64,000 nt of DNA, taken from NCBI GenBank assembly GCA_905182815.1, contig CAJJCX010000004.1, forward strand, positions 434,001-498,000, in the 5' to 3' direction. The notes under the pieces were generated by a model. That model ran no database searches. It was not told the DNA's origin and was given only the letters and a program-made list of their open reading frames with translations. Below are positions 11,437 through 20,636 of the stretch, one piece after another. The position numbers and the translations under genes were made by a program. The stretch is from an uncultured Candidatus Thioglobus sp. (GTDB lineage Bacteria > Pseudomonadota > Gammaproteobacteria > PS1 > Pseudothioglobaceae). The first letter of the stretch is position 1; the number at the start of each line of letters is the position of its first letter.

Positions 11437-12232
11437 TTTTTCCTTTAATAATAAGGACCATTTCTAATTTATTCATATTTTGAGATGGCTGAAGCGTAAT
11501 TGATAAGAATGAGGCATCTAAAGAATCATCAATTGAAGTTACCCTTCCCACAAGATAGCCAGATGGGTATGAATTACCAATTCCACTAGTAAGGAATAAA
11601 TCTCCAACTTTAACATCTGAATCTAATGGTACATACTCAACTATCATGCCTTTTTCATTTGATGCCATTCCTTTGGTGATACCTCGAATTCCATTTCTTG
11701 CGTTTTTAACGGGCATAAATTGGGTAGGATCAGTAATAAGCCTAACAGTTGAGAATAGAGGCGTCACTTGTATAACTTGACCAACAACCCCATTAGAAGC
11801 AACTACAAGCTGAGAAAGGGCTACTTCATCATTTAAACCCTTATCAATAACTATTTTATTGGATAGCCTAGACTGAGAGATTGACTTAACACGTGCAAGC
11901 AAAACATCGTGATTTGGTATTTCATAGCTTGAATCTAAAAGCTCTGAAATTTTTTGATTTTCTAAAGCTAGATTATTGTAGGTCTGAAGCCTTGCTTTAA
12001 GTTCAATTAATTGACTTTTTAGATAATCATTTTCACCAATTAGAATCTCATTATCAGCGCCCTTATCGTTGACCCAATTAATGACTTGGCTGGGTAAATC
12101 AACAATTACATAAATTGGGCTGAGAAGAGTTAAGGTGAATTTTTTAAAATTATCTAAGTAAGAAAAGCGAGTATCTAATACAATTAAGATAATTGAAAGA
12201 AGTACTGGTACGAAAAGTTTTAAAAGTCGCAT
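11429..12232 (-). CDS. mreC: Rod shape-determining protein MreC
   Basis: The periplasmic scaffold that links MreB and MreD to PBP2, 267 residues. There is an N-terminal membrane anchor (about 5-22), a predicted coiled-coil around 65-95 (NDYLKSQLIELKARLQ), then the two six-stranded beta-barrel domains with GLNDEV, VVASNGVVGQV and LTSGIGNSYPSGYLVGRV. The family-typical glycine-rich barrel turns are intact. It lies 26 bp downstream of mreB and overlaps mreD. Confidence 0.95.
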   Translation of the reverse strand: MRLLKLFVPVLLSIILIVLDTRFSYLDNFKKFTLTLLSPIYVIVDLPSQVINWVNDKGADNEILIGENDYLKSQLIELKARLQTYNNLALENQKISELLDSSYEIPNHDVLLARVKSISQSRLSNKIVIDKGLNDEVALSQLVVASNGVVGQVIQVTPLFSTVRLITDPTQFMPVKNARNGIRGITKGMASNEKGMIVEYVPLDSDVKVGDLFLTSGIGNSYPSGYLVGRVTSIDDSLDASFLSITLQPSQNMNKLEMVLIIKGKND

Positions 12233-12258
12233 TATTAATTTCTCGACTTATTTTGTAT

Positions 12259-13290
12259 TCACTCAGCTGCTAAAAACCCCATATCATGCTGATTAATCAT
12301 TTCTAGGGCAAGCCCTCCACCTCTTGCAACACAGGTAAGCGGATCATCTGCAATAGTAACAGGCAGGTTTGTTTGATTATGAATTAGCTTGTCAAGACCC
12401 TCTAAAAGTGCACCACCGCCAGTAATAACTAGACCATTTTGCGCAATATCTGATGATAATTCAGGAGGCGTTTGCTCAAGTGCAGTTCTTAGTGCACTAA
12501 TTATCATTCCTAGAGGCTCACTCAAAGCCTCTAATATCTCAGCATTAGTGACTTCAAAAGCAACAGGAAGGCCAGTAGAAACTGCGCGTCCTCTAAACTC
12601 GTTCTTTCGTATAATTTTCGATTCAAAAGCACTTCCAACCTCTTCTTTAATTTGCTCAGCAGTTGCCTCGCCGATAATAATGCCGTGGACCCTTCTTACA
12701 AATTTAACAATAGTGTCATCAAAAACATCTCCTCCAACTCTTAGGGAGTCAGAATAAACAATTCCATTTAAAGATAGTATGGCGATCTCAGAGGTTCCGC
12801 CGCCAATATCAAGAACCATTGCACCTGAAGCCTCTTCAATGGCCATTCCAGCACCAAGCGCTGCCGCCATAGGCTCCTCAATAAGGTAAACATCTCTTGC
12901 TCCAGCGCCTACAGCACTTTCTTTGATCGCGCGCCTTTCAACTTGAGTGGCGCCGCATGGGACACAAATTAACACCTTAGGACTTGGGGAGAAAAAGCCT
13001 GCTTTTAAAACTTTTTTCATAAAGTATTGAAGCATTTTTTCAGTGACCTTAAAGTCAGCAATTACGCCATCTTTCATTGGTCTAATGGCTTCAATTGAGC
13101 CAGGAGTTCTTCCAAGCATATTTTTTGCTTCTTGACCTACAGCTATGACTGTTGACTCTAAAGCGCCCTTTTCATGCCTTAATGCAACAACTGAAGGCTC
13201 ATTGAGGACTACTTTACCGTCCATATAAATAAGTGTGTTAGCTGTTCCAAGATCGATTGATAGATTTTGGCCGTTGAATAAATTGAACAT
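12259..13290 (-). CDS. mreB: Rod shape-determining protein MreB (bacterial actin)
   Basis: A cytoplasmic actin homologue that directs lateral wall synthesis, 343 residues. Nucleotide-binding motifs are intact: phosphate-1 [12 protein letters not shown], connect-1, phosphate-2 [12 protein letters not shown] and the adenosine motif [13 protein letters not shown]. It is first in the four-gene shape operon, so the cell is expected to be rod-shaped. About 92 bp separate it from the divergent fumA start, and that gap must hold both promoters. Confidence 0.98.
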   Translation of the reverse strand: MFNLFNGQNLSIDLGTANTLIYMDGKVVLNEPSVVALRHEKGALESTVIAVGQEAKNMLGRTPGSIEAIRPMKDGVIADFKVTEKMLQYFMKKVLKAGFFSPSPKVLICVPCGATQVERRAIKESAVGAGARDVYLIEEPMAAALGAGMAIEEASGAMVLDIGGGTSEIAILSLNGIVYSDSLRVGGDVFDDTIVKFVRRVHGIIIGEATAEQIKEEVGSAFESKIIRKNEFRGRAVSTGLPVAFEVTNAEILEALSEPLGMIISALRTALEQTPPELSSDIAQNGLVITGGGALLEGLDKLIHNQTNLPVTIADDPLTCVARGGGLALEMINQHDMGFLAAE

Positions 13291-13382
13291 AAGGGAATCC
13301 TAGCAAAAAAATGATTAAAATGAAAAGAGATTATAATATATCTTGCTTTAATATACTAGACAATAGGTGAATCCAAATAAAT

Positions 13383-14880
13383 ATGATAATTAAACAAGAC
13401 CATTTAGTAGAAGAGTATTCATTCTGCATTGCAGTATATTTCTTATTATCATTCACCTGATTTTATTAGTGCAATGGTTTCAGCTTATGAAAGAGAGACC
13501 AATCAAAGTGCAAAAAATGCGATATCTCAGATTTTAATTAACTCTAAGATGTGCGCTCTGGGTAAGAGGCCAATTTGTCAAGACACTGGGATTGTTAACG
13601 TTTTTGTTGAAGTTGGAATGGACATTCAGTGGGAGTCTGAGCTTACCCTCGAAGAGATGATCAATGAAGGAGTAAGGAGGGCCTACAATGAGCCTGATAA
13701 CCGCTTAAGGGCTTCAATCGTTAGTGATCCATTATTTAGTCGAAAAAATACTCAAGACAATACTCCTGCAGTTATCCATACCAAGTTAGTTAAAGGAAAT
13801 AAATTAGATATTACGGTTGCTGCAAAAGGAGGCGGCTCTGAAAACAAATCAAAGTTTACAGTTCTAAATCCTGATGATAATCTGACGGATTGGGTTCTGA
13901 AAACAATTCCAACGATGGGTGCGGGTTGGTGCCCTCCAGGAATGATAGGTATTGGAGTTGGCGGAACTGCTGAAAAAGCCATGCTAATGGCTAAATCAGC
14001 GCTCATGGATCCAATTGATATTAATCAAATTAAAGATAAAAGTGATCCCACTGAAATAGAATCCCTAAGAATTGATTTATTTAATAAGATCAACGCGCTT
14101 GGAATTGGCGCTCAAGGTCTGGGCGGTTTAACAACAGTTCTTGACGTTAAGATTCAAGATTATCCAACGCACGCAGCCTCACTGCCAGTTGCAATGATTC
14201 CAAACTGCGCTGCTACGAGGCATGTCCACTTTACGTTAGATGGCTCTGGAGTTGCTGAATTGCCAGAGGTTGATTTAAGTCTCTATCCAGACTTGGAGAT
14301 GGACGTTTCTAAGTACACAAAGGTAGATTTAAATAACCTAACTCAATCTCAAATGGAGCATTGGAATATTGGAGATACACTGCTACTATCTGGAACAATT
14401 ATTACTGGAAGGGACGCTGCCCATAAGCGCCTTAAGTCAATGATTGATGATGGAGAGGGGCTTCCTAAAGGCGTTAATTTTGATAACAAATTTATATATT
14501 ATGTCGGGCCAGTAGATGCTGTGGGTGATGAAGTGATAGGTCCAGCAGGCCCAACAACCGCGAGTAGGATGGATAAATTTACTGACATGATGCTAGAAAA
14601 CACAGGAATTTTGGGCATGATTGGTAAGGCTGAGCGCGGTGAATCAACTATTAAAAGTATTAAAAAGCACAAGGCAAGTTATTTGATTGCTGTTGGCGGC
14701 GCTGCTTACTTAATTTCTAAGTCCATTAAGAAGGCAAAAGTTGTTGCCTTTGAGGAGATGGGAATGGAGGCGATCTATGAACTTGAAGTTAAAGATATGC
14801 CGGTAACTGTCGCAGTTGATACTGATGGTGAAAATATCCATCAAGTGCTGGATAATATTCCTATAACATTTCAGAATTAG
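13383..14880 (+). CDS. fumA: Class I fumarate hydratase, frameshifted near the start
   Basis: Fe-S fumarase interconverting fumarate and malate in the TCA cycle. From about 13414 to the stop the frame is intact, with RPICQDTG, PNCAATRHVHF, GGSENKSKF and the C-terminal swivel domain (DAAHKRL, GPTTASRMD). An ATG at 13383 begins MIIKQDHLVE, which fits the family N-terminus. Removing one base at about 13413 joins it to SIHSALQYISYYH. As it stands, that ATG reads into a stop, and the long frame could start only from TTG at 13429, which lacks the first 16 or so residues. I read this as a one-base insertion, probably a sequence error. The gene is divergent from mreB and is followed by rnpB. Confidence 0.93.
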
Positions 14881-14910
14881 ATAAAGTCTTTATTCGATCT
14901 TAGTGCACTG

Positions 14911-14938
14911 TTTAAACGGTGAATTCCTAGCGTATAAT
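14911..14938 (+). promoter_or_regulatory. Promoter of rnpB
   Basis: A perfect -10 hexamer TATAAT (14933-14938) lies 16 bp after TTTAAA (14911-14916), which can serve as a weak -35. The -10 ends 8 bp before the first base of the RNase P RNA, as expected for a sigma-70 promoter. Confidence 0.65.
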
Positions 14939-14946
14939 TTTCCCTT

Positions 14947-15294
14947 GAAGTTGGCCGGATGGTCGCCGAGTGCAATTGCGCTAGGAGGAAAGTCCGGGCT
15001 CCAAAGAGCAAAGTGCTAGTTAACGGCTAGGCGCAGTGATGCGACGGAAAGTGCAGCAGAAAATAAACCGCCTGTTTCGATAGGTAAGGGTGAAATGGTG
15101 AGGTAAGAGCTCACCGCGTACTTAGTGATAAGTGTGGCATGGTAAACCCCACTTGGAGCAAGCTCAAATAGGAAGGCATTGGCGCTGCTCGCGTTGTCTT
15201 CGGGTAGAGTGCTAAAGATGCTTGGTGACAAGTATCGTAGATGAATGACTATCATGACTTTGGTCATACAGAACCCGGCTTATAGGCCAACTTC
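14947..15294 (+). ncRNA. rnpB: RNase P RNA (M1-type, class A)
   Basis: The catalytic RNA that matures tRNA 5' ends, about 348 nt. The ends pair (GAAGTTGGCC with GGCCAACTTC), forming P1. The universally conserved GAGGAAAGTCCGGGCTCC block (CR-I side of P4) is near 14990-15005. The 3' block ACAGAACCCGGCTTATAGGCC is at about 15268-15288. The internal GGTAAGGGTGAAA and GTAAACCCC segments (P8-P11 region) are also present. A short T-rich tract follows (about 15298-15308) and may end transcription. Any reading frames inside are incidental. Confidence 0.97.
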
Positions 15295-15368
15295 AATTAT
15301 TTTTTATAGTTCTTGTAAAGTTTATTTCTTAAGGTTATACTGTGATTTTTACAGTCAATTTAATCTTT

Positions 15369-15698
15369 ATGACGTACGTTTACTTAGCGCTTGCTATTGT
15401 AGCTGAAGTAGCTGGAACAACGCTTTTAAAGGCTACAGAAGAGTTCACTAGACTCGTACCAACCACATTTTTGGTTATCTTCTACCTTATTTCTTTTTGG
15501 CTAATGACTCTTGCTTTAAGAGAATTGCCGTTAGGCGTGGTGTATGCTGTTTGGTCTGGTTTAGGTATTGTTTTGGTTGCATGTTCTGGGGCAATTATTT
15601 ATAAGGAGATGCCAGATCTTGCCTCATTTATTGGTATGGCGTTAATTATTTCAGGTGTGGTTGTGATGCACCTATTCTCAACATCAATTAAACATTAA
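15369..15698 (+). CDS. Small multidrug resistance (SMR/EmrE-type) transporter
   Basis: An antiporter of four transmembrane helices, 109 residues from ATG 15369 (EmrE is 110). The frame opens at 15342, but the family starts at MTYVYLA. The essential membrane glutamate is E13 in IVAEVAGTTLLK, and the WSGLGIVL motif in helix 3 is intact. The family exports small cations such as quaternary ammonium compounds in exchange for protons; some members export guanidinium. It lies 6 bp upstream of the EutA-like gene, so the two look co-transcribed. Export of a quaternary-amine or solute-related compound is therefore possible; its substrate is unknown. Confidence 0.9.
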   Translation: MTYVYLALAIVAEVAGTTLLKATEEFTRLVPTTFLVIFYLISFWLMTLALRELPLGVVYAVWSGLGIVLVACSGAIIYKEMPDLASFIGMALIISGVVVMHLFSTSIKH

Positions 15699-15704
15699 TT
15701 TATT

Positions 15705-16436
15705 ATGACTATAGAATCAAAAAAATATCAAATATCTGACGCTTTGAGCGAGAGAAGGGATAGGCCATCAGTAGGACTGATAGTTTTAAATACAGATTTC
15801 ACCTTTGAGCGTGACTTTGTAAGGATGTACACAGAGCAAAAACCAGACTATGACTTTTATTTCAACCGAATTCATTTTGCAAACCCTATGACCCCAGAGT
15901 CTTTAGCGGCAATTGGCGATGATTTGACTGAAGCTGCAGCACTAATACTTCCTAATTATGATCTCGATCTAGTTGTATTTAATTGCACCTCTTCATCATC
16001 CATAGTTGGCGATGAGGCAATAGAGTCTGCAATTCATGAAAGTAAGCCAACTGCAAAAGTTCTTTCTACCTCTCAAGCGGTTGTTGCAAATTTTAAGGCG
16101 CGAGGCTTTAAAAAAATCAGCGTTTTAACGCCTTATAGTGAAGAAGTTTCCTCTCTTTTGAGGGGCTATTTAGAGCGCAATGGTGTTGAAATGGTGTCGT
16201 CAATGCATATGGATATGGATGATGACAGAGATGTTGCTATGCTCCCTGCTGATGAAATCATTGCAGCAGCAAAGGCAGCAATTCATGAGGATGCGGATGC
16301 GATTTTTATATCGTGTACAGCAATGAGATCAGCAGAAATAATTCCTGAAATTGAAGCGGCTATTGGTAAGCCAGTCTTTACTTCAAACCAGGCTACTTTT
16401 GATCAAATTTCTCAAATTATAGGCAGTCTTAATTAG
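15705..16436 (+). CDS. EutA/maleate-isomerase-like Asp/Glu racemase superfamily protein
   Basis: 243 residues in the fold shared by aspartate/glutamate racemases, maleate cis-trans isomerases and arylmalonate decarboxylases. The two cysteines expected in the active site are C94 (FNCTSSSS) and C204 (ISCTAMRS). Proteins of this kind named EutA sit in ectoine-use gene clusters of some proteobacteria. The M24 enzyme and Lrp regulator next door suggest the same here, though the exact reaction is not established. It follows the SMR gene by 6 bp and ends at a strong terminator. Maleate isomerase remains an alternative. Confidence 0.8.
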   Translation: MTIESKKYQISDALSERRDRPSVGLIVLNTDFTFERDFVRMYTEQKPDYDFYFNRIHFANPMTPESLAAIGDDLTEAAALILPNYDLDLVVFNCTSSSSIVGDEAIESAIHESKPTAKVLSTSQAVVANFKARGFKKISVLTPYSEEVSSLLRGYLERNGVEMVSSMHMDMDDDRDVAMLPADEIIAAAKAAIHEDADAIFISCTAMRSAEIIPEIEAAIGKPVFTSNQATFDQISQIIGSLN

Positions 16437-16484
16437 CCAGACTAAAGCATCTCTAAGGCCTGTAAAGTACTGATTATTATCATT

Positions 16485-16509
16485 AATTCACACAGCAGTG
16501 AATTTTTTT
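16485..16509 (+). terminator. Intrinsic terminator after the SMR/EutA-like pair
   Basis: A 7-bp perfect stem (16485-16491 with 16498-16504), a six-base loop and a run of seven T (16503-16509). It lies about 50 bp after the EutA-like stop and separates this operon from the regulator gene. Confidence 0.75.
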
Positions 16510-16545
16510 GGTAAATTAAATACCATTTAGAGTCATAATAGTTCC

Positions 16546-17049
16546 ATGCATAAGCTTGATGAAAGAGACATTCAAATACTGGTTATTCTTCAGAAAGAAG
16601 GAAGAATAACTAAAACCGCTCTTGCAGAAAAACTTAATTTATCACTTACCCCTTCCTGGGATCGACTTCAAAGATTAGAGGAGGCTGGGATTATTGAAAG
16701 CTACGGCGCAAGACTGTCCTCTTCATTTTTAGATAATTTTCATCTAGTAATTACTGAGGTTGAACTTGAGAGTCATAAGCAAGGCCAGTTTGCACGATTT
16801 GAAGAAGCTATACTGGGCTTTGATGAAGTACTCTCATGCTGGTCTGTGGGCGGAGGCCTAGACTACATATTAAAAGTCCTTGTTAAAGACGTTACTGGTT
16901 ACCAAGAATTCATTAAGAGAGTCTTAAAGGCAGATATTGGGATGAGGCGTTATTTCAGTTATGCAGTCTTGAATAAAATCAAAGATACTGATGTTATTCC
17001 TGAAGGCTTAATCAAAAAGTCAGACTTAGTGAAGAGAAACCTTACTTAA
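16546..17049 (+). CDS. Lrp/AsnC family transcriptional regulator (DoeX-like)
   Basis: 167 residues: an N-terminal winged helix-turn-helix (about 4-60, LDERDIQILVILQ ... LTPSWDRLQRLEEAGIIESY) and a C-terminal RAM/ACT-like effector domain (about 70-150). Lrp-type regulators bind amino acids or their derivatives. In ectoine catabolic clusters the regulator DoeX/AsnC is of this type and sits beside doeA. Here it is convergent with the M24 gene (8-base overlap of 3' ends), so it probably controls that gene and its partner. The ligand is not known; an ectoine breakdown product is the inference. Confidence 0.85.
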   Translation: MHKLDERDIQILVILQKEGRITKTALAEKLNLSLTPSWDRLQRLEEAGIIESYGARLSSSFLDNFHLVITEVELESHKQGQFARFEEAILGFDEVLSCWSVGGGLDYILKVLVKDVTGYQEFIKRVLKADIGMRRYFSYAVLNKIKDTDVIPEGLIKKSDLVKRNLT

Positions 17050-18220
17050 CTAATAGCTTCCTGGGAACATTAGATAGGCATTCACCGCCATTACTTCCAA
17101 CGCGAATACTCTCAGTCATTTCAAAGCCCCAGTCATCAAACCAGATCGCGGGCATAAAATGAAATGTCATGTTTTCTTCTAAAACTGTTTGATCAGTTCC
17201 TCGAAGACTCATTGTGCGCTCGCCCCAGTCAGGTGGGTAACTGCAACCAATAGGGTAGCCACATCGGTTATTTTTTTCATAGCCATATTTTTTCAGAGTC
17301 GCTGTAAAGTTGTCTGAAATCTGAGCGCAGGTATTGCCCGGCTTGAACATCTCGATAGCATTTACAATGCACTCATTAATAACCTTTTCAATATCTAAGT
17401 ACTGCTGAGGGGGCGTTCCTAAAAATAAAGTTCTTGAGCAGGGGCAGTGATATCTTGCGTACGCTCCTCCAAGCTCTAAAAACATACCTTCATTATTTTT
17501 TAGTGGCTCATCATTCCATGTCATATGACAGGCCGCCGCTTCTTCTCCTGCACCAATAAGAGGAACGAATGAGGCATAGTCTCCATAATGCCCTTGGTGT
17601 CCTTGAACGCCTGCGTGATATATTTCAGCAACCAAGTCATTTTTCTTCATTCCAGGTTCTGCCACCTGCATAACCCTTTCATAAACTCCTTCAATAACCT
17701 TACCTGCACGTTTCATGTAAGTAATTTCAGTTTCAGATTTAACGGCTCTTTGCCAGTTAACTAGCCCTGTCTGATCACTAAAAGTTGCTGCAGGAAGTGA
17801 GCTATATAATGACTCTGCGGCTCTGGCAGAGAAATAATAGTTATCTTTTTCTAGGCCAATTCTTTTATTATGCAGACCTTTCTCTTTTAGGATATTGGCA
17901 AGGAACTCCATTGGATGTCTCTCGGGGCTCATCACATAATCATCTGGATATGAGAGGATATTATTTAACTCAAGGTCTGTAGTAAGTTCTGCCCCTTTTG
18001 CATCAATCCCTCTGCCATACCAAAAAAGACCACCATCTGTTGTAATTACAACGCATTGATGAACATAAAATGACCAGCCATCATAACCCGTTAACCAGAA
18101 CATATTAGCAGGGTCATAAACAATTAAAACTTCTACGTTTAAAGCATTCATTGACTTGCGAGTCTTTAATTGTCTATCAAGGTACTCCTCTTGAGAAAAT
18201 CTTCTTCTTTCTTGTTTCAT
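17042..18220 (-). CDS. doeA: M24-family ectoine hydrolase-like enzyme
   Basis: 392 residues with a creatinase-type N-terminal domain (about 10-160) and a pita-bread M24 domain (about 165-385). H232 in CHMTWND aligns with the catalytic histidine region of creatinase; E249, E367 and E370 line the active-site strands. The metal-binding Asp pair of aminopeptidase P is not kept: the LELGG and YHCPCSRT segments replace the two aspartates, so a non-metallo hydrolase like creatinase or DoeA is expected. DoeA opens the ectoine ring to N-acetyl-diaminobutyrate. It is 18 bp downstream of the PLP gene, with AGGAG before its ATG. DoeB, DoeC and DoeD are not in this window. Other cyclic amidine or C-N substrates remain possible. 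Confidence 0.75.
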   Translation of the reverse strand: MKQERRRFSQEEYLDRQLKTRKSMNALNVEVLIVYDPANMFWLTGYDGWSFYVHQCVVITTDGGLFWYGRGIDAKGAELTTDLELNNILSYPDDYVMSPERHPMEFLANILKEKGLHNKRIGLEKDNYYFSARAAESLYSSLPAATFSDQTGLVNWQRAVKSETEITYMKRAGKVIEGVYERVMQVAEPGMKKNDLVAEIYHAGVQGHQGHYGDYASFVPLIGAGEEAAACHMTWNDEPLKNNEGMFLELGGAYARYHCPCSRTLFLGTPPQQYLDIEKVINECIVNAIEMFKPGNTCAQISDNFTATLKKYGYEKNNRCGYPIGCSYPPDWGERTMSLRGTDQTVLEENMTFHFMPAIWFDDWGFEMTESIRVGSNGGECLSNVPRKLLVK

Positions 18221-18238
18221 TGTATTCTCCTAAAATTC

Positions 18239-19432
18239 TTAAGAAATTTCTTTAAATGCCTGCTCTAAATCAGCAATCAAATCCTCTACATCCTCAATTC
18301 CAGTTGAGTATCTGACTAAGCCTTCAGGAATGCCAGCTGCCCTTCGCTCTTCTGCGCTGCACTCTACATGACTTGTCGTTAATGGAGGGCCAACTACCGT
18401 TTCAACGCATCCCAAATTAGCCGCCATATGGGCATATTTAAGTTTTGGTAAAAATTTCTTAATTGAATCTAGACCACCTTTAACAGAAAAACTTAACATT
18501 CCGCCGTATCCACCATTCATTTGTTCTTTAGCTATCTCATGCCCAGGATGAGATTCCAATCCAGGGTAATTAACCTGTTCAACCAAAGGATGATTTTGTA
18601 AATACGTTGCAATTAACATAGCGCTTTCATTTTGTCTTTCAACTCGAAGCTTTAATGTTTTCATACCTCTTAAGAGGCTATAGGCATCCATTGGAGCAAG
18701 GGTAGCGCCATTTATTTCACGGTAATGATAAACTTTCTTAACTAGGTCTTGATTGCCACAAATTATCCCTCCAAGAGCATCTGCGTGACCCCCTAGATAT
18801 TTAGAGGCAGAGTGCAGAGTAATATCAGCACCAAGCTCAAGCGGTCTTTGATTGATTGGAGTTGCAAATGTGTTATCAACAACAACTAGTGCACCTACTT
18901 TTTTAGCTGCCGCGCTTAAGCGTTTGATATCTGTAATTTTAATGGTTGGATTGGTTGGCGTTTCTAAATATAACACCTTGCAGCCTTTAGCAATTTCACT
19001 TTCTATTTGCTCATAATTACCCGTTTCACAAAGGCTAACATTAATATTAAGTGGCGGTAAAAATTCATTAAAAATGACATTTGTGCCCCCATAACTATCC
19101 TTGATTGAAACAAGGCGGTCGCCAGGCTTTAAAAAGGTGGCTAAGGTATTACTAATTGCCGCCATCCCCGAGGAAAAGCTAGTTGCCGCTTCAGCACCTT
19201 CAAGTTCTTTTACTTTGTCCTCAAAAGCGCGGACTGTTGGGTTTGTATTTCGAGAGTATATATGGCCTTCAGCTTCACCTAGGGCAACTTTATGCCAAGT
19301 ATCAATATCTTCGTAGGCAAATGAAACGCTGTGAACGACTGGTACTTGAGTTGAGCGCTCATATAGTTCGTGCTCTTGCTCTCCACCCCAAATACTTTGA
19401 GTGGATTGACCGATGTGTTTTTTTTCAAGCAT
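18239..19432 (-). CDS. Cys/Met metabolism PLP-dependent enzyme (cystathionine gamma-synthase family)
   Basis: 397 residues, a fold-type I PLP enzyme of the gamma-family. The PLP lysine is K211 in TLHSASKYLGGH; Y59 in YSRNTNPT, the SSGMAAI loop and D186 in VVDNTFATP support cofactor binding. Sequence cannot separate cystathionine gamma-synthase, gamma-lyase and methionine gamma-lyase. The gene is first in an operon with the M24 ectoine-hydrolase-like gene rather than next to other methionine genes. A role in handling a gamma-substituted amino acid of that pathway is therefore worth considering. RBS GAGG precedes the ATG. Confidence 0.85.
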   Translation of the reverse strand: MLEKKHIGQSTQSIWGGEQEHELYERSTQVPVVHSVSFAYEDIDTWHKVALGEAEGHIYSRNTNPTVRAFEDKVKELEGAEAATSFSSGMAAISNTLATFLKPGDRLVSIKDSYGGTNVIFNEFLPPLNINVSLCETGNYEQIESEIAKGCKVLYLETPTNPTIKITDIKRLSAAAKKVGALVVVDNTFATPINQRPLELGADITLHSASKYLGGHADALGGIICGNQDLVKKVYHYREINGATLAPMDAYSLLRGMKTLKLRVERQNESAMLIATYLQNHPLVEQVNYPGLESHPGHEIAKEQMNGGYGGMLSFSVKGGLDSIKKFLPKLKYAHMAANLGCVETVVGPPLTTSHVECSAEERRAAGIPEGLVRYSTGIEDVEDLIADLEQAFKEIS

Positions 19433-19688
19433 AAGTAACCTCTTATAGTTGCGTTGAGTATAAAAAAAAATGATAATAAATCACTTAAATCCTATTTTCA
19501 AGGCAGCGCTTAATAAGCCTTTATCTTGATAAAAATTATTATACATCCACTTCGATGCTTTTGACAATCTTGAATTTTCATATTGATCGAGATTTCAATA
19601 AACTTAGAGCAGTAAATAAATATTGCTAAATTAATAGTTTCTGATATATTGCGAGTCTGCAATACACCACATTCAACTCTTTAAAACT

Positions 19689-20636
19689 ATGAGTATATCT
19701 ACCTCAAAAGAGTCAACTGACAACAAAACAACAATTGTTAAGTCTAACTTTCTTTGTGTGTTTTCTATACTTCTTTTTGCAACGGGCTTTCCTGCTGCTG
19801 AATATTTATTAAAGGACTGGGATGTTGTTAGCGTAATCACAGCTCGAAATGTTTTTTCCTTTATTTTAATTTTTATAATTTGGTTATTTATTGAAGGAAT
19901 ACAAAAAGTCAAATCTGCTAAATGGTTAAAGGGTTTTTTAATAGGCTTATCAGGATTTGGAATTGGGGCTTTTTTAATCCTTATGCTTCAATCATTAACA
20001 ACACCAGTAATCGCAGCACTGGCGGTAGCCACAATGCCAGTTTTTGCTGTGAGTTTGGAGATGCTACTTGATGGACGCAAAATGACATTATGGTTTTTCT
20101 TTGGTGTCGTTCTAGTATTACTTGGTGGCTATATTGCTTCAGGCGCCTCACTAAGAGAGGATAATGTTGGCATAGCTGCTCTCATAGGAATTATTGGAGT
20201 TGCATTATTTGCATGGGGCTCCAGAGCAACAGTCAAAAGCCTTCCTGGCATGTCTAACCTAGGTCAAACAGCAGTCACATCTTTTGGTATGGCGGGGCTA
20301 TCAATATTCTTATATTTTGTCTGTAGTGTATTTTTTGATTTAACTAATGCTACGTCAATTATTACTATTGAGCATTTAGGCTTAGTGCTTATTTACGCTT
20401 GGCTTGGGTTGGGAATTTCTCAAATTTTCTGGATAAAGGCTGTTAGTCAACTCGGAATTGGTTTGGCGTCATTTCATTTAAATGCTGTTCCATTCTACGT
20501 CATGTTTATGCTGTTTCTTCTTGGTGATAGCTGGATATGGCATCAAGCATTTGGAGCTTTAATCGTTATTTCTGGGGTTATATTAGCTCAACAAAAGTCT
20601 TCAAAGAAAAAAGCAGAATTTTTTGAGTTACCTTAG
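19689..20636 (+). CDS. EamA/DMT family transporter
   Basis: 315 residues with ten predicted membrane helices in two EamA repeats (about 20-150 and 165-300). The fold is that of drug/metabolite exporters such as RhtA and YdcZ-like proteins; substrates vary widely. It is divergent from the PLP/M24 operon across a 256-bp gap, so it may belong to the same pathway. That gap holds nothing firm except a small ATTGC/GCAAT inverted repeat near 19649-19664 just upstream of this gene. Its 3' end overlaps the convergent prmC by 9 bases. Confidence 0.85.
   Translation: MSISTSKESTDNKTTIVKSNFLCVFSILLFATGFPAAEYLLKDWDVVSVITARNVFSFILIFIIWLFIEGIQKVKSAKWLKGFLIGLSGFGIGAFLILMLQSLTTPVIAALAVATMPVFAVSLEMLLDGRKMTLWFFFGVVLVLLGGYIASGASLREDNVGIAALIGIIGVALFAWGSRATVKSLPGMSNLGQTAVTSFGMAGLSIFLYFVCSVFFDLTNATSIITIEHLGLVLIYAWLGLGISQIFWIKAVSQLGIGLASFHLNAVPFYVMFMLFLLGDSWIWHQAFGALIVISGVILAQQKSSKKKAEFFELP

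Noticed and set aside
15016-15267. An 83-codon minus-strand frame inside 14947-15294.
   Set aside because: It lies wholly within the RNase P RNA, whose conserved blocks explain the sequence.
17042-18220. Annotation of the M24 gene as Xaa-Pro aminopeptidase or DddP DMSP lyase.
   Set aside because: The paired metal aspartates are replaced and the neighbours are ectoine-type, so a creatinase/DoeA-like enzyme fits better.
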